Positions 56,358 through 64,000 of a DNA stretch of 64,000 nucleotides are shown one piece after another. Origin of the DNA: Serratia proteamaculans (GTDB lineage Bacteria; Pseudomonadota; Gammaproteobacteria; Enterobacterales; Enterobacteriaceae); the NCBI RefSeq assembly GCF_013337185.1, contig NZ_SWDE01000001.1, positions 1 to 64,000 of the forward strand, given 5' to 3'. The position numbers were made by a program, and so were the translations under genes. Position 1 is the stretch's first letter. Each line of letters begins with the position of its first letter. Under the pieces are notes generated by a model, which did not search any database, was not told the DNA's origin, and saw only the letters and a list, made by a program, of their open reading frames with translations.

Positions 56358-57158
56358 CTAGTCGAGTTCGTTATCGAGGTCGTTGGCATTTGCCGGGCCA
56401 GCCTGGACTACCTGAGACTTGTTGTATTTCGGGCTGAGCTGGATATAAAGCACGGCCATCACCACGCCGATCACGCCGAGGGCGACCAGGTTAAAGTTGG
56501 TGAAGGCGGCAGTAACGAAGCCGAGGTAGAAGAATGGCATCAGGTAGCCGGCACGCATCATGTTGATCACCATGGCGTAACCTACTACCACGATCATCCC
56601 GCCGGCGATGTTCAGGCCGCTGGTGACGACTTCCGGGATCGAGTTAAGCAGCGCGTGAACGCCTGAGGTACCCACAGAGATAGCGACGATAACCGCCGGG
56701 ATGGCAATACGCATCGCCTGCAGCAGCAGGGCAGAGATATGCAGCCAGGTAATGGCGCGCAAACTGCCTCGCTCCGCCGCGCTGTCCGCCGCGTGCTGGA
56801 AGGCCACGGTCAGGGTACGCACGATGATGGTCAGCACTTGCCCGGCCGCCGCCAGCGGAATGGCCAGGGCGATACCGGCACCGACGCTTTGTCCGCCGGC
56901 AATAACCAGAATGGTGGAAATGATTGACGCTAACGCCGCATCTGGCGCTACCGCCGCACCAATGTTCATCCAGCCCAGGGCGATCATCTCCAGCGTACCG
57001 CCGATGATGATACCGGTTTTCATGTCACCGAGAATAAAGCCGATCAGGGTACAGGCGACCAGCGGACGGTGGAACTGAAACTCGTCGAGGACGGAACCCA
57101 TCCCGGCGATACAGGCAACGATAAATATCAGTACAATCTGAAGAGTGGTAATCTCCAT
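56358..57158 (-). CDS. manY: PTS mannose-specific EIIC component
   Basis: 266 residues, starting MEITTLQIVLIFIVACIAGM, with GSVLDEFQFHRPLVACTLIG and GAAVAPDAALASIISTILVI typical of ManY. Membrane subunit of the mannose PTS. 15 bp upstream of manZ; 55 bp after manX. Confidence 0.96.
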   Translation of the reverse strand: MEITTLQIVLIFIVACIAGMGSVLDEFQFHRPLVACTLIGFILGDMKTGIIIGGTLEMIALGWMNIGAAVAPDAALASIISTILVIAGGQSVGAGIALAIPLAAAGQVLTIIVRTLTVAFQHAADSAAERGSLRAITWLHISALLLQAMRIAIPAVIVAISVGTSGVHALLNSIPEVVTSGLNIAGGMIVVVGYAMVINMMRAGYLMPFFYLGFVTAAFTNFNLVALGVIGVVMAVLYIQLSPKYNKSQVVQAGPANANDLDNELD

Positions 57159-57213
57159 TGCACTTCTCCTATGACCAAAGATCTCTGAGTAAAATAATTA
57201 TTGGCTGTCGCCA

Positions 57214-58185
57214 TTAATTGAGTTTGTTAATCAGGTCCATCATTTTTAACCGACTGTCGGACGAGACTTTACGAACTTCCAATTCAATACCGCGCTCGTT
57301 TAATTTCTTAAACGCTTCGATATCTTTTTCGTCAACCGAGACGGCATTATTCACCTGGGTTTTGCCCTGGCGGAACGCCATGCCGCCGATATTTACCGAC
57401 TTGATATCCACGCCGGCTTCCACCAAACGCCAGACGTCGGTCGGGTTGGTGAACAGCAGCATCACGCGATCGCCGGCATATTTCGGGTTGTTCCACACCC
57501 GAATGGCTTTCGCCACGTCGACCACGTGTGCGGTGACGCCCGGAGGGGCAACCTGGGTCAGCAAGGTTTTGCGAACGTGGTCGGCGGCGACTTCGTCACT
57601 GATCACGATGATGCGGCTGACGTCGGTTTCCTTGGTCCAGCGGGTCGCGACCTGACCGTGGATCAGACGGTCATCGATACGGGCCAGGCCGATTTTCATA
57701 TGGTCATTGGGACCCAGCGGCGCCTGAGGGGCGGCGGGTTTTGCGGTGGGAGCACTTTGTGGTGCCGCGGGCTTAACACTCTCTTCGGCTGGTTTTTTCA
57801 GCGCTTTCACGCCTTCACGGCCGGTTTCCAACGCCAGCGCGACCAGTTCGTCGAAGCCAGGGTTGTCGTCTCGTGCCATGAACGTTTCCACCAGCATCGG
57901 AATGTTAACCCCGGTGACGACCTCATAGTTCTCTTTATCGACGGCGATGCGGCTGGCCGCGTTGAACGGGCTGCCGCCCCAGGTATCTACCAGGAACAGG
58001 ACGCCACCACTGGTGTCCAGCCCGCTGATTTTACCCTTGTATTTCTCGATTAACGTTTCGGCATTTTCACCGGGGACGAAATCTATAAAAGCGACGTTAT
58101 CCTGTTCGCCCAATAGCATTTCCGTCGTCTTCAGCAATTGTTCTGCTGCGGTCCCGTGTGTGCCGATGATAATAGCTATTGCCAC
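57214..58185 (-). CDS. manX: PTS mannose-specific EIIAB component
   Basis: 323 residues. Domain IIA (1-130) carries the phosphorylated histidine in IIIGTHGTAAEQLL; an Ala/Pro-rich linker (about 135-165) leads to domain IIB with its active-site histidine in IDDRLIHGQVATRW. It passes phosphate from HPr to the sugar. First gene of manXYZ. The upstream region is shared with yoaE. Confidence 0.96.
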   Translation of the reverse strand: MAIAIIIGTHGTAAEQLLKTTEMLLGEQDNVAFIDFVPGENAETLIEKYKGKISGLDTSGGVLFLVDTWGGSPFNAASRIAVDKENYEVVTGVNIPMLVETFMARDDNPGFDELVALALETGREGVKALKKPAEESVKPAAPQSAPTAKPAAPQAPLGPNDHMKIGLARIDDRLIHGQVATRWTKETDVSRIIVISDEVAADHVRKTLLTQVAPPGVTAHVVDVAKAIRVWNNPKYAGDRVMLLFTNPTDVWRLVEAGVDIKSVNIGGMAFRQGKTQVNNAVSVDEKDIEAFKKLNERGIELEVRKVSSDSRLKMMDLINKLN

Positions 58186-58758
58186 TCGCTACCTCCTCAT
58201 TGAACTTCATGCACGGATTGTGTTTGTTCAGTTCATTTTCTTGCTGGTGGTCACTTCCGTGGTTCAGATACATTATGGTAGAAATTTGGAAACCCGCCGT
58301 TAACATTTCTCGCGCAGTTTCAAAAGCCTGTGCGCGTGAATCCACGTCAGCGCCATTTATTTTAGTGAGTGAAAAAATAAATTTTGTGACATTGCTCTGC
58401 TATTGAGCGCTCGGATTACTCCTAACCCGGTGTTTGCGGAATTAAACAACAGAGCTGTTACAAGACGATGCAGAAGGTAAAAAAGCTTCTTTGCCGGCAA
58501 AAAAATTCCTGCTAGAGTATTTCTTCTTTCATATTTAGGAGTGAAGGGCCTCAGCCCACCCTATGGACTGTCACCGAAGTTACTGTTTTTCAAGGTTCCA
58601 CCCGCCACCTGCTGGCGTAGTACAAATCACACGGCCGCTCGGCCATCCCCCGGTACTGCAATCCCGATATCTTGCTATTTCTGTCCGCGCCTTTTCTGCG
58701 TCGGCATCGTCACGCCTGAGCACCGCTCGGCCATCCTGTCTTTTTTTCGGAGTCTGAT
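58186..58758. other. Divergent control region between manX and yoaE
   Basis: 573 bp without a gene. The manX side has AT-rich promoter-like DNA and a TGTGA half-site at 58386. The yoaE side is a long GC-rich leader from about 58540 with two 14-base repeats. The yybP-ykoY motif common before TerC-family genes was looked for and not found. Confidence 0.5.
58635..58736 (+). repeat. Direct repeats in the yoaE leader
   Basis: CCGCTCGGCCATCC occurs at 58635-58648 and again at 58723-58736, 88 bp apart, within the leader of yoaE. Both are preceded by AC-rich bases. The second copy ends 22 bp before the ATG, so it could affect ribosome access. Confidence 0.6.
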
Positions 58759-60303
58759 ATGGAATTTTTAATGGACCCCTCAATTTGGGCCGGGTTACTG
58801 ACACTGGTGGTATTGGAAATCGTACTGGGTATCGACAACCTGGTGTTTATCGCCATTCTGGCCGATAAACTGCCGCCGAAGCAGCGTGATAAAGCACGCA
58901 TACTCGGCCTGTCGCTGGCGCTGTTTATGCGTTTGGGCCTGTTGTCGGTCATTTCCTGGATGGTGACGCTGACCACGCCGCTGTTTAGCGTCGGGGAGTT
59001 CAGCTTCTCCGGTCGTGATTTGATCCTGCTGTTCGGTGGTGTGTTCCTGTTGTTCAAGGCCACCATGGAGCTGCACGAACGGCTGGAAGGGCAAACGCAC
59101 CAGGATGGCGCCAACCGTGGCTACGCCAAATTCTGGGCGGTGGTGGTGCAGATTGTGATCCTTGATGCGGTGTTCTCACTCGATGCGGTCATTACCGCGG
59201 TGGGCATGGTGAACGACCTGCCGGTGATGATGACCGCCGTTGTCATCGCCATGGTGGTGATGCTGGTGGCTTCCAAACCGCTGACCAACTTCGTCAATGC
59301 GCACCCGACCATTGTGGTGCTGTGCCTGAGCTTCCTGCTGATGATCGGCCTGAGCCTGATCGCCGAAGGCTTTGGTTTGCATATTCCTAAAGGTTACCTG
59401 TACGCCGCGATTGGTTTCTCGATTTTGATCGAACTGTTTAACCAAATTGCCCGCCGTAACTTTATCAAACATCAGGCTCATCGCCCGATGCGTGAGCGTA
59501 CCGCAGAGGCGATCATGCGCCTGATGGGGCAGCAGCGCGCGCAGCAGACGGACGAAGCGGCACCGCTGCCGGTGAATGAAACCTTCGCCGAGGAAGAACG
59601 TTATATGATCAGCGGTGTGTTGACGCTGGCTTCACGTTCACTGCGAAGCGTGATGACGCCGCGCACCGATATTTCATGGGTGGATTGCGACCGTTCCCGT
59701 GAAGAGGTGCGTGAACAACTGTTGGATACGCCGCATAGCCTGTTCCCGGTTTGCCGCGACTCGCTGGATGAAATTATCGGCGTGGTGCGTGCCAAGGATC
59801 TGCTGGTGGCGGTAGAGCGGGGTGAGGATATCGCCGAGTTTGCCGCGCGTACGCCACCGATTGTGGTACCGGACACCATGGACGTGATTAACCTGCTGGC
59901 GGTATTGCGCCGTGCCAAGGGACGTCTGGTGGTGGTTACCAATGAATTTGGTGTTGTGCAGGGGCTGGTCACGCCACTGGACGTGCTGGAAGCCATTGCC
60001 GGTGAATTCCCGGACGAGGATGAAACGCCGGATATCGTGGTGGAAGACGCCAGTTGGCTGGTGAAGGGCGGCGCCGATCTGCACTCACTGGAGCAGGCGC
60101 TGAACTGCGACGATCTGGTCAGCCCGACGGCGGACTTCGCCACCCTGGCGGGGTTCCTGCTGTCCCACTACGGCCAAATGCCGGCGGTGGGTGAAACGGT
60201 GGAGCTTAACCGGCTGCGTTTCGAAGTCGTTGCGGTGTCCGAGTACCGCATTGAACTGGTGCGTATTACCAAAGTTGAGCCTCACGACGAGGAGCACCAG
60301 TAA
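58759..60303 (+). CDS. yoaE: TerC-family membrane protein with CBS and CorC domains (YoaE)
   Basis: 514 residues. The first 240 form the TerC domain with seven helices ([20 protein letters not shown], and the acidic metal sites in [14 protein letters not shown] and [13 protein letters not shown]). Two CBS motifs follow ([18 protein letters not shown], DELLxV-like [12 protein letters not shown]) and a CorC/HlyC domain at the C-terminus (about 430-510). TerC proteins are linked to manganese and metal handling at the membrane. Same place as in E. coli, divergent from manX. Confidence 0.93.
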   Translation: MEFLMDPSIWAGLLTLVVLEIVLGIDNLVFIAILADKLPPKQRDKARILGLSLALFMRLGLLSVISWMVTLTTPLFSVGEFSFSGRDLILLFGGVFLLFKATMELHERLEGQTHQDGANRGYAKFWAVVVQIVILDAVFSLDAVITAVGMVNDLPVMMTAVVIAMVVMLVASKPLTNFVNAHPTIVVLCLSFLLMIGLSLIAEGFGLHIPKGYLYAAIGFSILIELFNQIARRNFIKHQAHRPMRERTAEAIMRLMGQQRAQQTDEAAPLPVNETFAEEERYMISGVLTLASRSLRSVMTPRTDISWVDCDRSREEVREQLLDTPHSLFPVCRDSLDEIIGVVRAKDLLVAVERGEDIAEFAARTPPIVVPDTMDVINLLAVLRRAKGRLVVVTNEFGVVQGLVTPLDVLEAIAGEFPDEDETPDIVVEDASWLVKGGADLHSLEQALNCDDLVSPTADFATLAGFLLSHYGQMPAVGETVELNRLRFEVVAVSEYRIELVRITKVEPHDEEHQ

Positions 60304-60310
60304 CCTACGG

Positions 60311-60340
60311 GCCGGAGGCATCACGCCTCCGGCTTGCTTT
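60311..60340 (+). terminator. Terminator after yoaE
   Basis: GCCGGAGGC, loop ATCAC, GCCTCCGGC, then TTGCTTT. It overlaps the 3-prime end of pdeD on the other strand. Confidence 0.7.
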
Positions 60341-61937
60341 CCTGTTCCTTCCGCTGCTCTTCCCGCTGATTTACCGACCGCAACCGTGACTCATACTGCT
60401 GTAACCACAGTGGAAATACATTGATTGGCATCGGCTTGGCGAAATAGAACCCCTGCAATGCATTGACCTCGCGCGAGCGCAGATAATCTGCCTGTTCGGC
60501 AGTTTCCACTCCTTCAGCCACCAGTCTTAATTTCAGCCGCTGCGCCAGAGTAATAATGGTATCGGTGACGGTGGCGTTAATCGCATCGGTACCAATGGCG
60601 GCGGTAAAGCCACGGTCGATTTTCAACACGTCAGGGCTGAGTTTTTTCAAATAGCTAAGCGAACTGTGTCCGGTACCAAAGTCGTCGATGGCCAACATGA
60701 TGCCCATTTCCTTGAGCGTTTTGATTTGCTCATACTGAATTTCCGACAGGGCGGTACGTTCGGTCAACTCCAGCATCAGCGAAGGCATCGGATGGGCGGG
60801 AAGCCACAGGCGGCGGATATCATCGATAATGGTCACCCCGTTGAAATGCTCAGCCGCAACGTTGATGCTGATATAAAACGACGGGCGTGGCGGGAACAAC
60901 TGCAGGTTTTCCACCACGGTGTTCATCAGGTAACGGGTCAGGGCGATAATCAAACCATGCTGCTCCGCCAGCGGGATAAACACGTCGGGAGAGATCCAGC
61001 CCTGGCGCTTGTTTTTCCAGCGCAGCAGCATCTCAACCCCGACACAGCGGCCGGTTTCAGCATTGATGATCGGCTGACAGTAAACGCGGAATTCGCGGTG
61101 GGAAATGGCGTGGCCAATGTGATACGACAGGCTCATGCGGTTAGCGGTGAGCAGATACACCACATAGGCCGCCAGCAGGCTGATCAGCAACGACAGTGGG
61201 ATATGGCGCGGCAGCGCCGCCAGCGCCAACATGCTGGCCTGAGGGCCGAACAGTGAAATAGAGAACGGATACCTGGTAGATTTTGCGGTATAGCGCAGGT
61301 CGCTTGTCAGGGTGTCGCTGCGCAAGATTTCCCGGCGGCCATATTCCAGGCTGTAGTTGCCGACGTTCAGCACCACTCGTTGTGCGTAGGGCTCCTGAGG
61401 TTCCAGCAGGAAGTTCGCCAAGAGCTCAATATTGAACACGTGCAACACGCCGTTACTGTGGTTATCAGGCTGCGTTGGAGTCCACATGATCAGCGTCGGC
61501 ACGCCTTTGGCGACAGAGAGTGAAGGGCGCAACACCAGTTTCGCGCCATCGTTTGCTACGCTGGGCAAAATAGCGCTGAAAACGTACTTACGGGTGCCAA
61601 ACAGGCTGGAACAGTAAATAACCCCGTCTTTAACCAGCAGCATGGCCCGCAGGGCCTGGTTTTGCGCTGCGCGAAAACGCAGCGTTGGCATCACGGCCTC
61701 ACAGGATGAGTCCAGCAGCGGCATGGATCGCTCGGCCTGTTGCTTTGCCGGTGTCAGCAGATCGTTAATCTTGGCGACGGTGCGGGTGGCGAGCACCTGC
61801 CGGTTTTGTTCAATAGTGCCAATTTCTTGATAATAACGGGTGTAGAGCGATAACAGCAGAATAGCCAACCCGACCGCCCCGGCGAGTAGCCAACGGTAAT
61901 AGCGGTATTTGGTCACGGCAAGTTGGGTCATCAACAT
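60321..61937 (-). CDS. pdeD: Cyclic-di-GMP phosphodiesterase with CSS and EAL domains (PdeD/YoaD)
   Basis: 538 residues. Helix 1 (WLLAGAVGLAILLLSLY) and a second helix near 245 enclose a periplasmic CSS sensor with the conserved cysteine motif (SSCEAV and YCSSLFG). The EAL domain (about 275-520) keeps its catalytic residues: VEMLLRW in place of EALLR, ELTERTA, IDDFGTGHSS, KIDRGF and EGVE. CSS domains sense periplasmic redox state through DsbA/DsbB. It should degrade c-di-GMP and favour motility over biofilm, notable beside fimbrial genes. Beside yoaE, as in E. coli. Confidence 0.93.
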   Translation of the reverse strand: MLMTQLAVTKYRYYRWLLAGAVGLAILLLSLYTRYYQEIGTIEQNRQVLATRTVAKINDLLTPAKQQAERSMPLLDSSCEAVMPTLRFRAAQNQALRAMLLVKDGVIYCSSLFGTRKYVFSAILPSVANDGAKLVLRPSLSVAKGVPTLIMWTPTQPDNHSNGVLHVFNIELLANFLLEPQEPYAQRVVLNVGNYSLEYGRREILRSDTLTSDLRYTAKSTRYPFSISLFGPQASMLALAALPRHIPLSLLISLLAAYVVYLLTANRMSLSYHIGHAISHREFRVYCQPIINAETGRCVGVEMLLRWKNKRQGWISPDVFIPLAEQHGLIIALTRYLMNTVVENLQLFPPRPSFYISINVAAEHFNGVTIIDDIRRLWLPAHPMPSLMLELTERTALSEIQYEQIKTLKEMGIMLAIDDFGTGHSSLSYLKKLSPDVLKIDRGFTAAIGTDAINATVTDTIITLAQRLKLRLVAEGVETAEQADYLRSREVNALQGFYFAKPMPINVFPLWLQQYESRLRSVNQREEQRKEQESKPEA

Positions 61938-62184
61938 CGCTAAATCCTTGTTCGGTAAGCCAGCCCAGAATCACCGTCAGGCCAAACTGTCCTAAATGAT
62001 ACTTGGCTAATTCTAGCCTGTCGTTATACAAGAGTGATGTTAACCCAGTAAATTATTTAAATTTGGTGAAACAGAGGGCTAAATTGTTGGTTAACTGTGG
62101 GATAGGGGGACGGGGTTTTGAATATTTTGTGTGACATTGTCACCAAATGGCATTAATGATTTGATTAGCCGAAGGTTACAGCAA

Positions 62185-62212
62185 GAAAAACCCCGCCGCG
62201 AAGGCGGGGTTA
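62185..62212 (-). terminator. Terminator of sdaA
   Basis: On the minus strand AACCCCGCC, loop TTCGC, GGCGGGGTTTTTC. It lies 5 bp after the stop. Confidence 0.88.
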
Positions 62213-62217
62213 GAGGG

Positions 62218-63582
62218 TCAGTCACACTGCACTTTGATCGCCAGACCACCGCGAGAGGTTTCGCGATATTTGGCATTCATGTCTTTGCCGGTTTCGTACA
62301 TGGTTTCGATGACCTTATCCAGCGAGACACGTGGTTCACTGGTACGACGCAGCGCCATACGCGCTGAGTTGATCGCCTTCACCGAAGCAATGGCATTACG
62401 TTCAATGCAAGGAACCTGAACCTGGCCGGCAACCGGGTCACAGGTCAGCCCCAGGTTATGCTCCATGCCGATCTCTGCCGCGATGCAAACCTGTTCCGGG
62501 CTGGCACCCAGCAGTTCGGCCAGGCCGGCTGCGGCCATCGAGCAGGCCACGCCCACTTCACCCTGGCAACCCACTTCGGCACCGGAGATAGAGGCATTCA
62601 TCTTGTACAATGCGCCTACTGCGCCCGCTGCCATAAAGTAACGGATATAAATATCCGGGCTGACGGATTCAATAAAGTGGTCATAGTAAGCCAGTACGGC
62701 AGGGACGATGCCACAGGCGCCGTTGGTCGGCGCGGTGACGACTCGCCCGCCGGCCGCGTTCTCTTCGTTGACCGCCAGTGCGAACATGTTGACCCAGTCA
62801 ATTACGTTCATCGGATCGTTGGACAGCTTGTCGGAAGACACCAGCATGCGACGCAGCGCGGAGGCACGACGTGGCACACGCAGTGGCCCCGGCAGTACGC
62901 CCTCGGTGTTCAGACCGCGATCGATACAGGCGCGCATGGTCTGCCAAATGTTACCGAAGTAGGTTTCGATATCCTGCTTGCTGTGCAGCGCCAGTTCGTT
63001 CTGCATCACCAGGCCGGAAAACGACAGCCCGGTATCACGGCAGTGGGCGAGAATATCACGAGCAAAACTGAACGGATAAGGGACGCTCAGCTCGTGTGCG
63101 TCGGCTTTACCGAAGTTCTCTTCGTCGACGATAAAACCGCCGCCGAGTGAGTAGTAAGTCTTGCTGTAAACTTGTTTATCCCCAGCGAAGGCGTGGATCT
63201 GCATGCCGTTCTCATGCAGCGGCAAATTGTCGCTACGGAAAACCATGCCGCCGTCACGCGGGAAATCAACCTCATGCAGGCCGTTGGCCAGCATCAGGCG
63301 TTGACGTTGTTCTACATCGCGAATAAAGCCCGGGATGCTATCGATATCAACGGTGTCGGGCATATTGCCCGCCAGGCCGAGAATGATAGCGATATCGGTA
63401 TGGTGACCTTTACCGGTCAATGAGAGTGAGCCGTAAACATCTACGGCAACACGCGTGATAGAAGGCATCAGGCCTTGATTTACCAGATCGTCGACAAACT
63501 GTTTGCCGGCTTTCATCGGTCCAACCGTATGAGAGCTGGACGGGCCGATGCCGATCTTAAACATGTCGAAAACGCTAATCAC
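62218..63582 (-). CDS. sdaA: L-serine ammonia-lyase (L-serine deaminase)
   Basis: 454 residues from the GTG at 63580-63582, which follows AAGGAG and gives [20 protein letters not shown], the same length and start as E. coli SdaA. A longer open frame upstream is not needed. The iron-sulfur cysteines are in NGACG, VGCQGE and GLTCDP. It deaminates serine to pyruvate and ammonia with a 4Fe-4S cluster. Single gene. Confidence 0.97.
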   Translation of the reverse strand: MISVFDMFKIGIGPSSSHTVGPMKAGKQFVDDLVNQGLMPSITRVAVDVYGSLSLTGKGHHTDIAIILGLAGNMPDTVDIDSIPGFIRDVEQRQRLMLANGLHEVDFPRDGGMVFRSDNLPLHENGMQIHAFAGDKQVYSKTYYSLGGGFIVDEENFGKADAHELSVPYPFSFARDILAHCRDTGLSFSGLVMQNELALHSKQDIETYFGNIWQTMRACIDRGLNTEGVLPGPLRVPRRASALRRMLVSSDKLSNDPMNVIDWVNMFALAVNEENAAGGRVVTAPTNGACGIVPAVLAYYDHFIESVSPDIYIRYFMAAGAVGALYKMNASISGAEVGCQGEVGVACSMAAAGLAELLGASPEQVCIAAEIGMEHNLGLTCDPVAGQVQVPCIERNAIASVKAINSARMALRRTSEPRVSLDKVIETMYETGKDMNAKYRETSRGGLAIKVQCD

Positions 63583-64000
63583 GCTAAAACTCCTTAGAGG
63601 CATATTGTTATGGCTGCAGCGGTTAAAAACCGAGCAGGGAACTGCGATATTGTAAAAGGGCCGCACGGGTTTGGCTGCCTTTTTCGCATGAAATAAAATA
63701 ATCCTTGGTGTTAGTTTTTTACTGATTGCCGCAGGCATTCGGCCGTTCGTGGAACATCCGTTGCCTAATCTCGGTTAATGGCAATCGCGCCAGCTTCCGT
63801 TGCTGAACGCGGCCGGCTTAAACCCTGCTGAAATAGTGGTTTATTCCGGACTGCGCTATTTTACAGGTATTTCGTAAGGTTGAAGAGAGGGTTTACAGTT
63901 TTTTTAAAACTCTGATAGCCAGAAAGGTAGTTTAAAAAGCAAACCAATGAAGTGATGCCGATCGCTTTACCCACGCCTGTTGCGCAGGTAACCGTTTGGC
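63583..64000. other. Region upstream of sdaA
   Basis: 418 bp with no gene that I can support. It should contain the sdaA promoter; no clear operator or terminator was seen before the window ends. Confidence 0.5.

Noticed and set aside
58386-58401. CRP site upstream of manX
   Set aside because: TGTGA is present but the second half (TCTGC) does not match TCACA; only a half-site.
58540-58758. yybP-ykoY manganese riboswitch before yoaE
   Set aside because: The conserved GGGGAGTAGCC and GCCGCCCGG halves seen before mntP are absent here.

Overview
The window is a chromosomal piece of an enterobacterium, most likely a Serratia (liquefaciens/proteamaculans/plymuthica type). This rests on recognised proteins: CspC nearly identical to that of E. 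coli, MgrB, YobF, YebO, YobH, YebW, YccJ, ManXYZ, YoaE, SdaA, RlmA, the astCADBE operon and Kbp. The order yebO/mgrB/yobH, yobF-cspC, rlmA, mntP, yobD, manZYX, yoaE, pdeD, sdaA follows the enterobacterial core, while the presumed accessory modules in the first half (fimbriae, lipid cluster, toxin-antitoxin, sugar ABC locus) and the MocR/peptide ABC genes point to Serratia. The species call is inference.

Layout. 1-2.9 kb: a type 1-like fimbrial operon (pilin, chaperone, usher cut by the window edge) on the minus strand, preceded by a FimB/FimE recombinase. Between pilin and recombinase is a 314-bp segment bounded by inverted repeats, which looks like an invertible phase switch. 3.1-12.1 kb: an eight-gene, tightly overlapping lipid biosynthesis operon (KAS III-like, SDR, metallo-beta-lactamase fold, adenylate-forming enzyme, PAP2 protein, fatty acid hydroxylase, two desaturases). 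It is bracketed by a duplicated regulatory module: an intact ribbon-helix-helix gene on the left and a decayed copy on the right. 12.2-13.2 kb: an AT-rich Phd/Doc-like toxin-antitoxin pair. 13.2-15.8 kb: a CIO-type cytochrome bd oxidase with its small DUF2474 partner. 16-23.1 kb: a MocR regulator and a five-gene peptide/nickel-type ABC transporter.

23.1-32.1 kb: a predicted glyco-asparagine or glycopeptide utilisation locus. It holds a glycosylasparaginase-like Ntn hydrolase, a LacI-type regulator, a carbohydrate ABC transporter and an M17 aminopeptidase. The same palindromic operator lies before both the asparaginase and the ABC operon, tying them into one regulon. 32.2-40.8 kb: the arginine succinyltransferase operon astCADBE with NtrC, ArgR and sigma-54 signals, followed by an OmpC/OmpF-type porin whose upstream region also carries NtrC-like sites.

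40.8-64 kb: mostly core genome with many small genes: YmgB/AriR-like, yebW, kbp, small membrane proteins, a pirin, a MarA-like regulator, yccJ, yobH, mgrB with a PhoP box, yebO, an aromatic amino acid permease, a NAPE-PLD-like hydrolase, yobF-cspC, a laccase-domain protein, rlmA, mntP with its manganese riboswitch, yobD, manXYZ, yoaE, pdeD and sdaA. No rRNA, tRNA, CRISPR array or intact insertion sequence was seen. The best candidates for undescribed biology are the lipid operon with its duplicated flanking modules, the asparaginase/ABC regulon and the fimbrial inversion switch.
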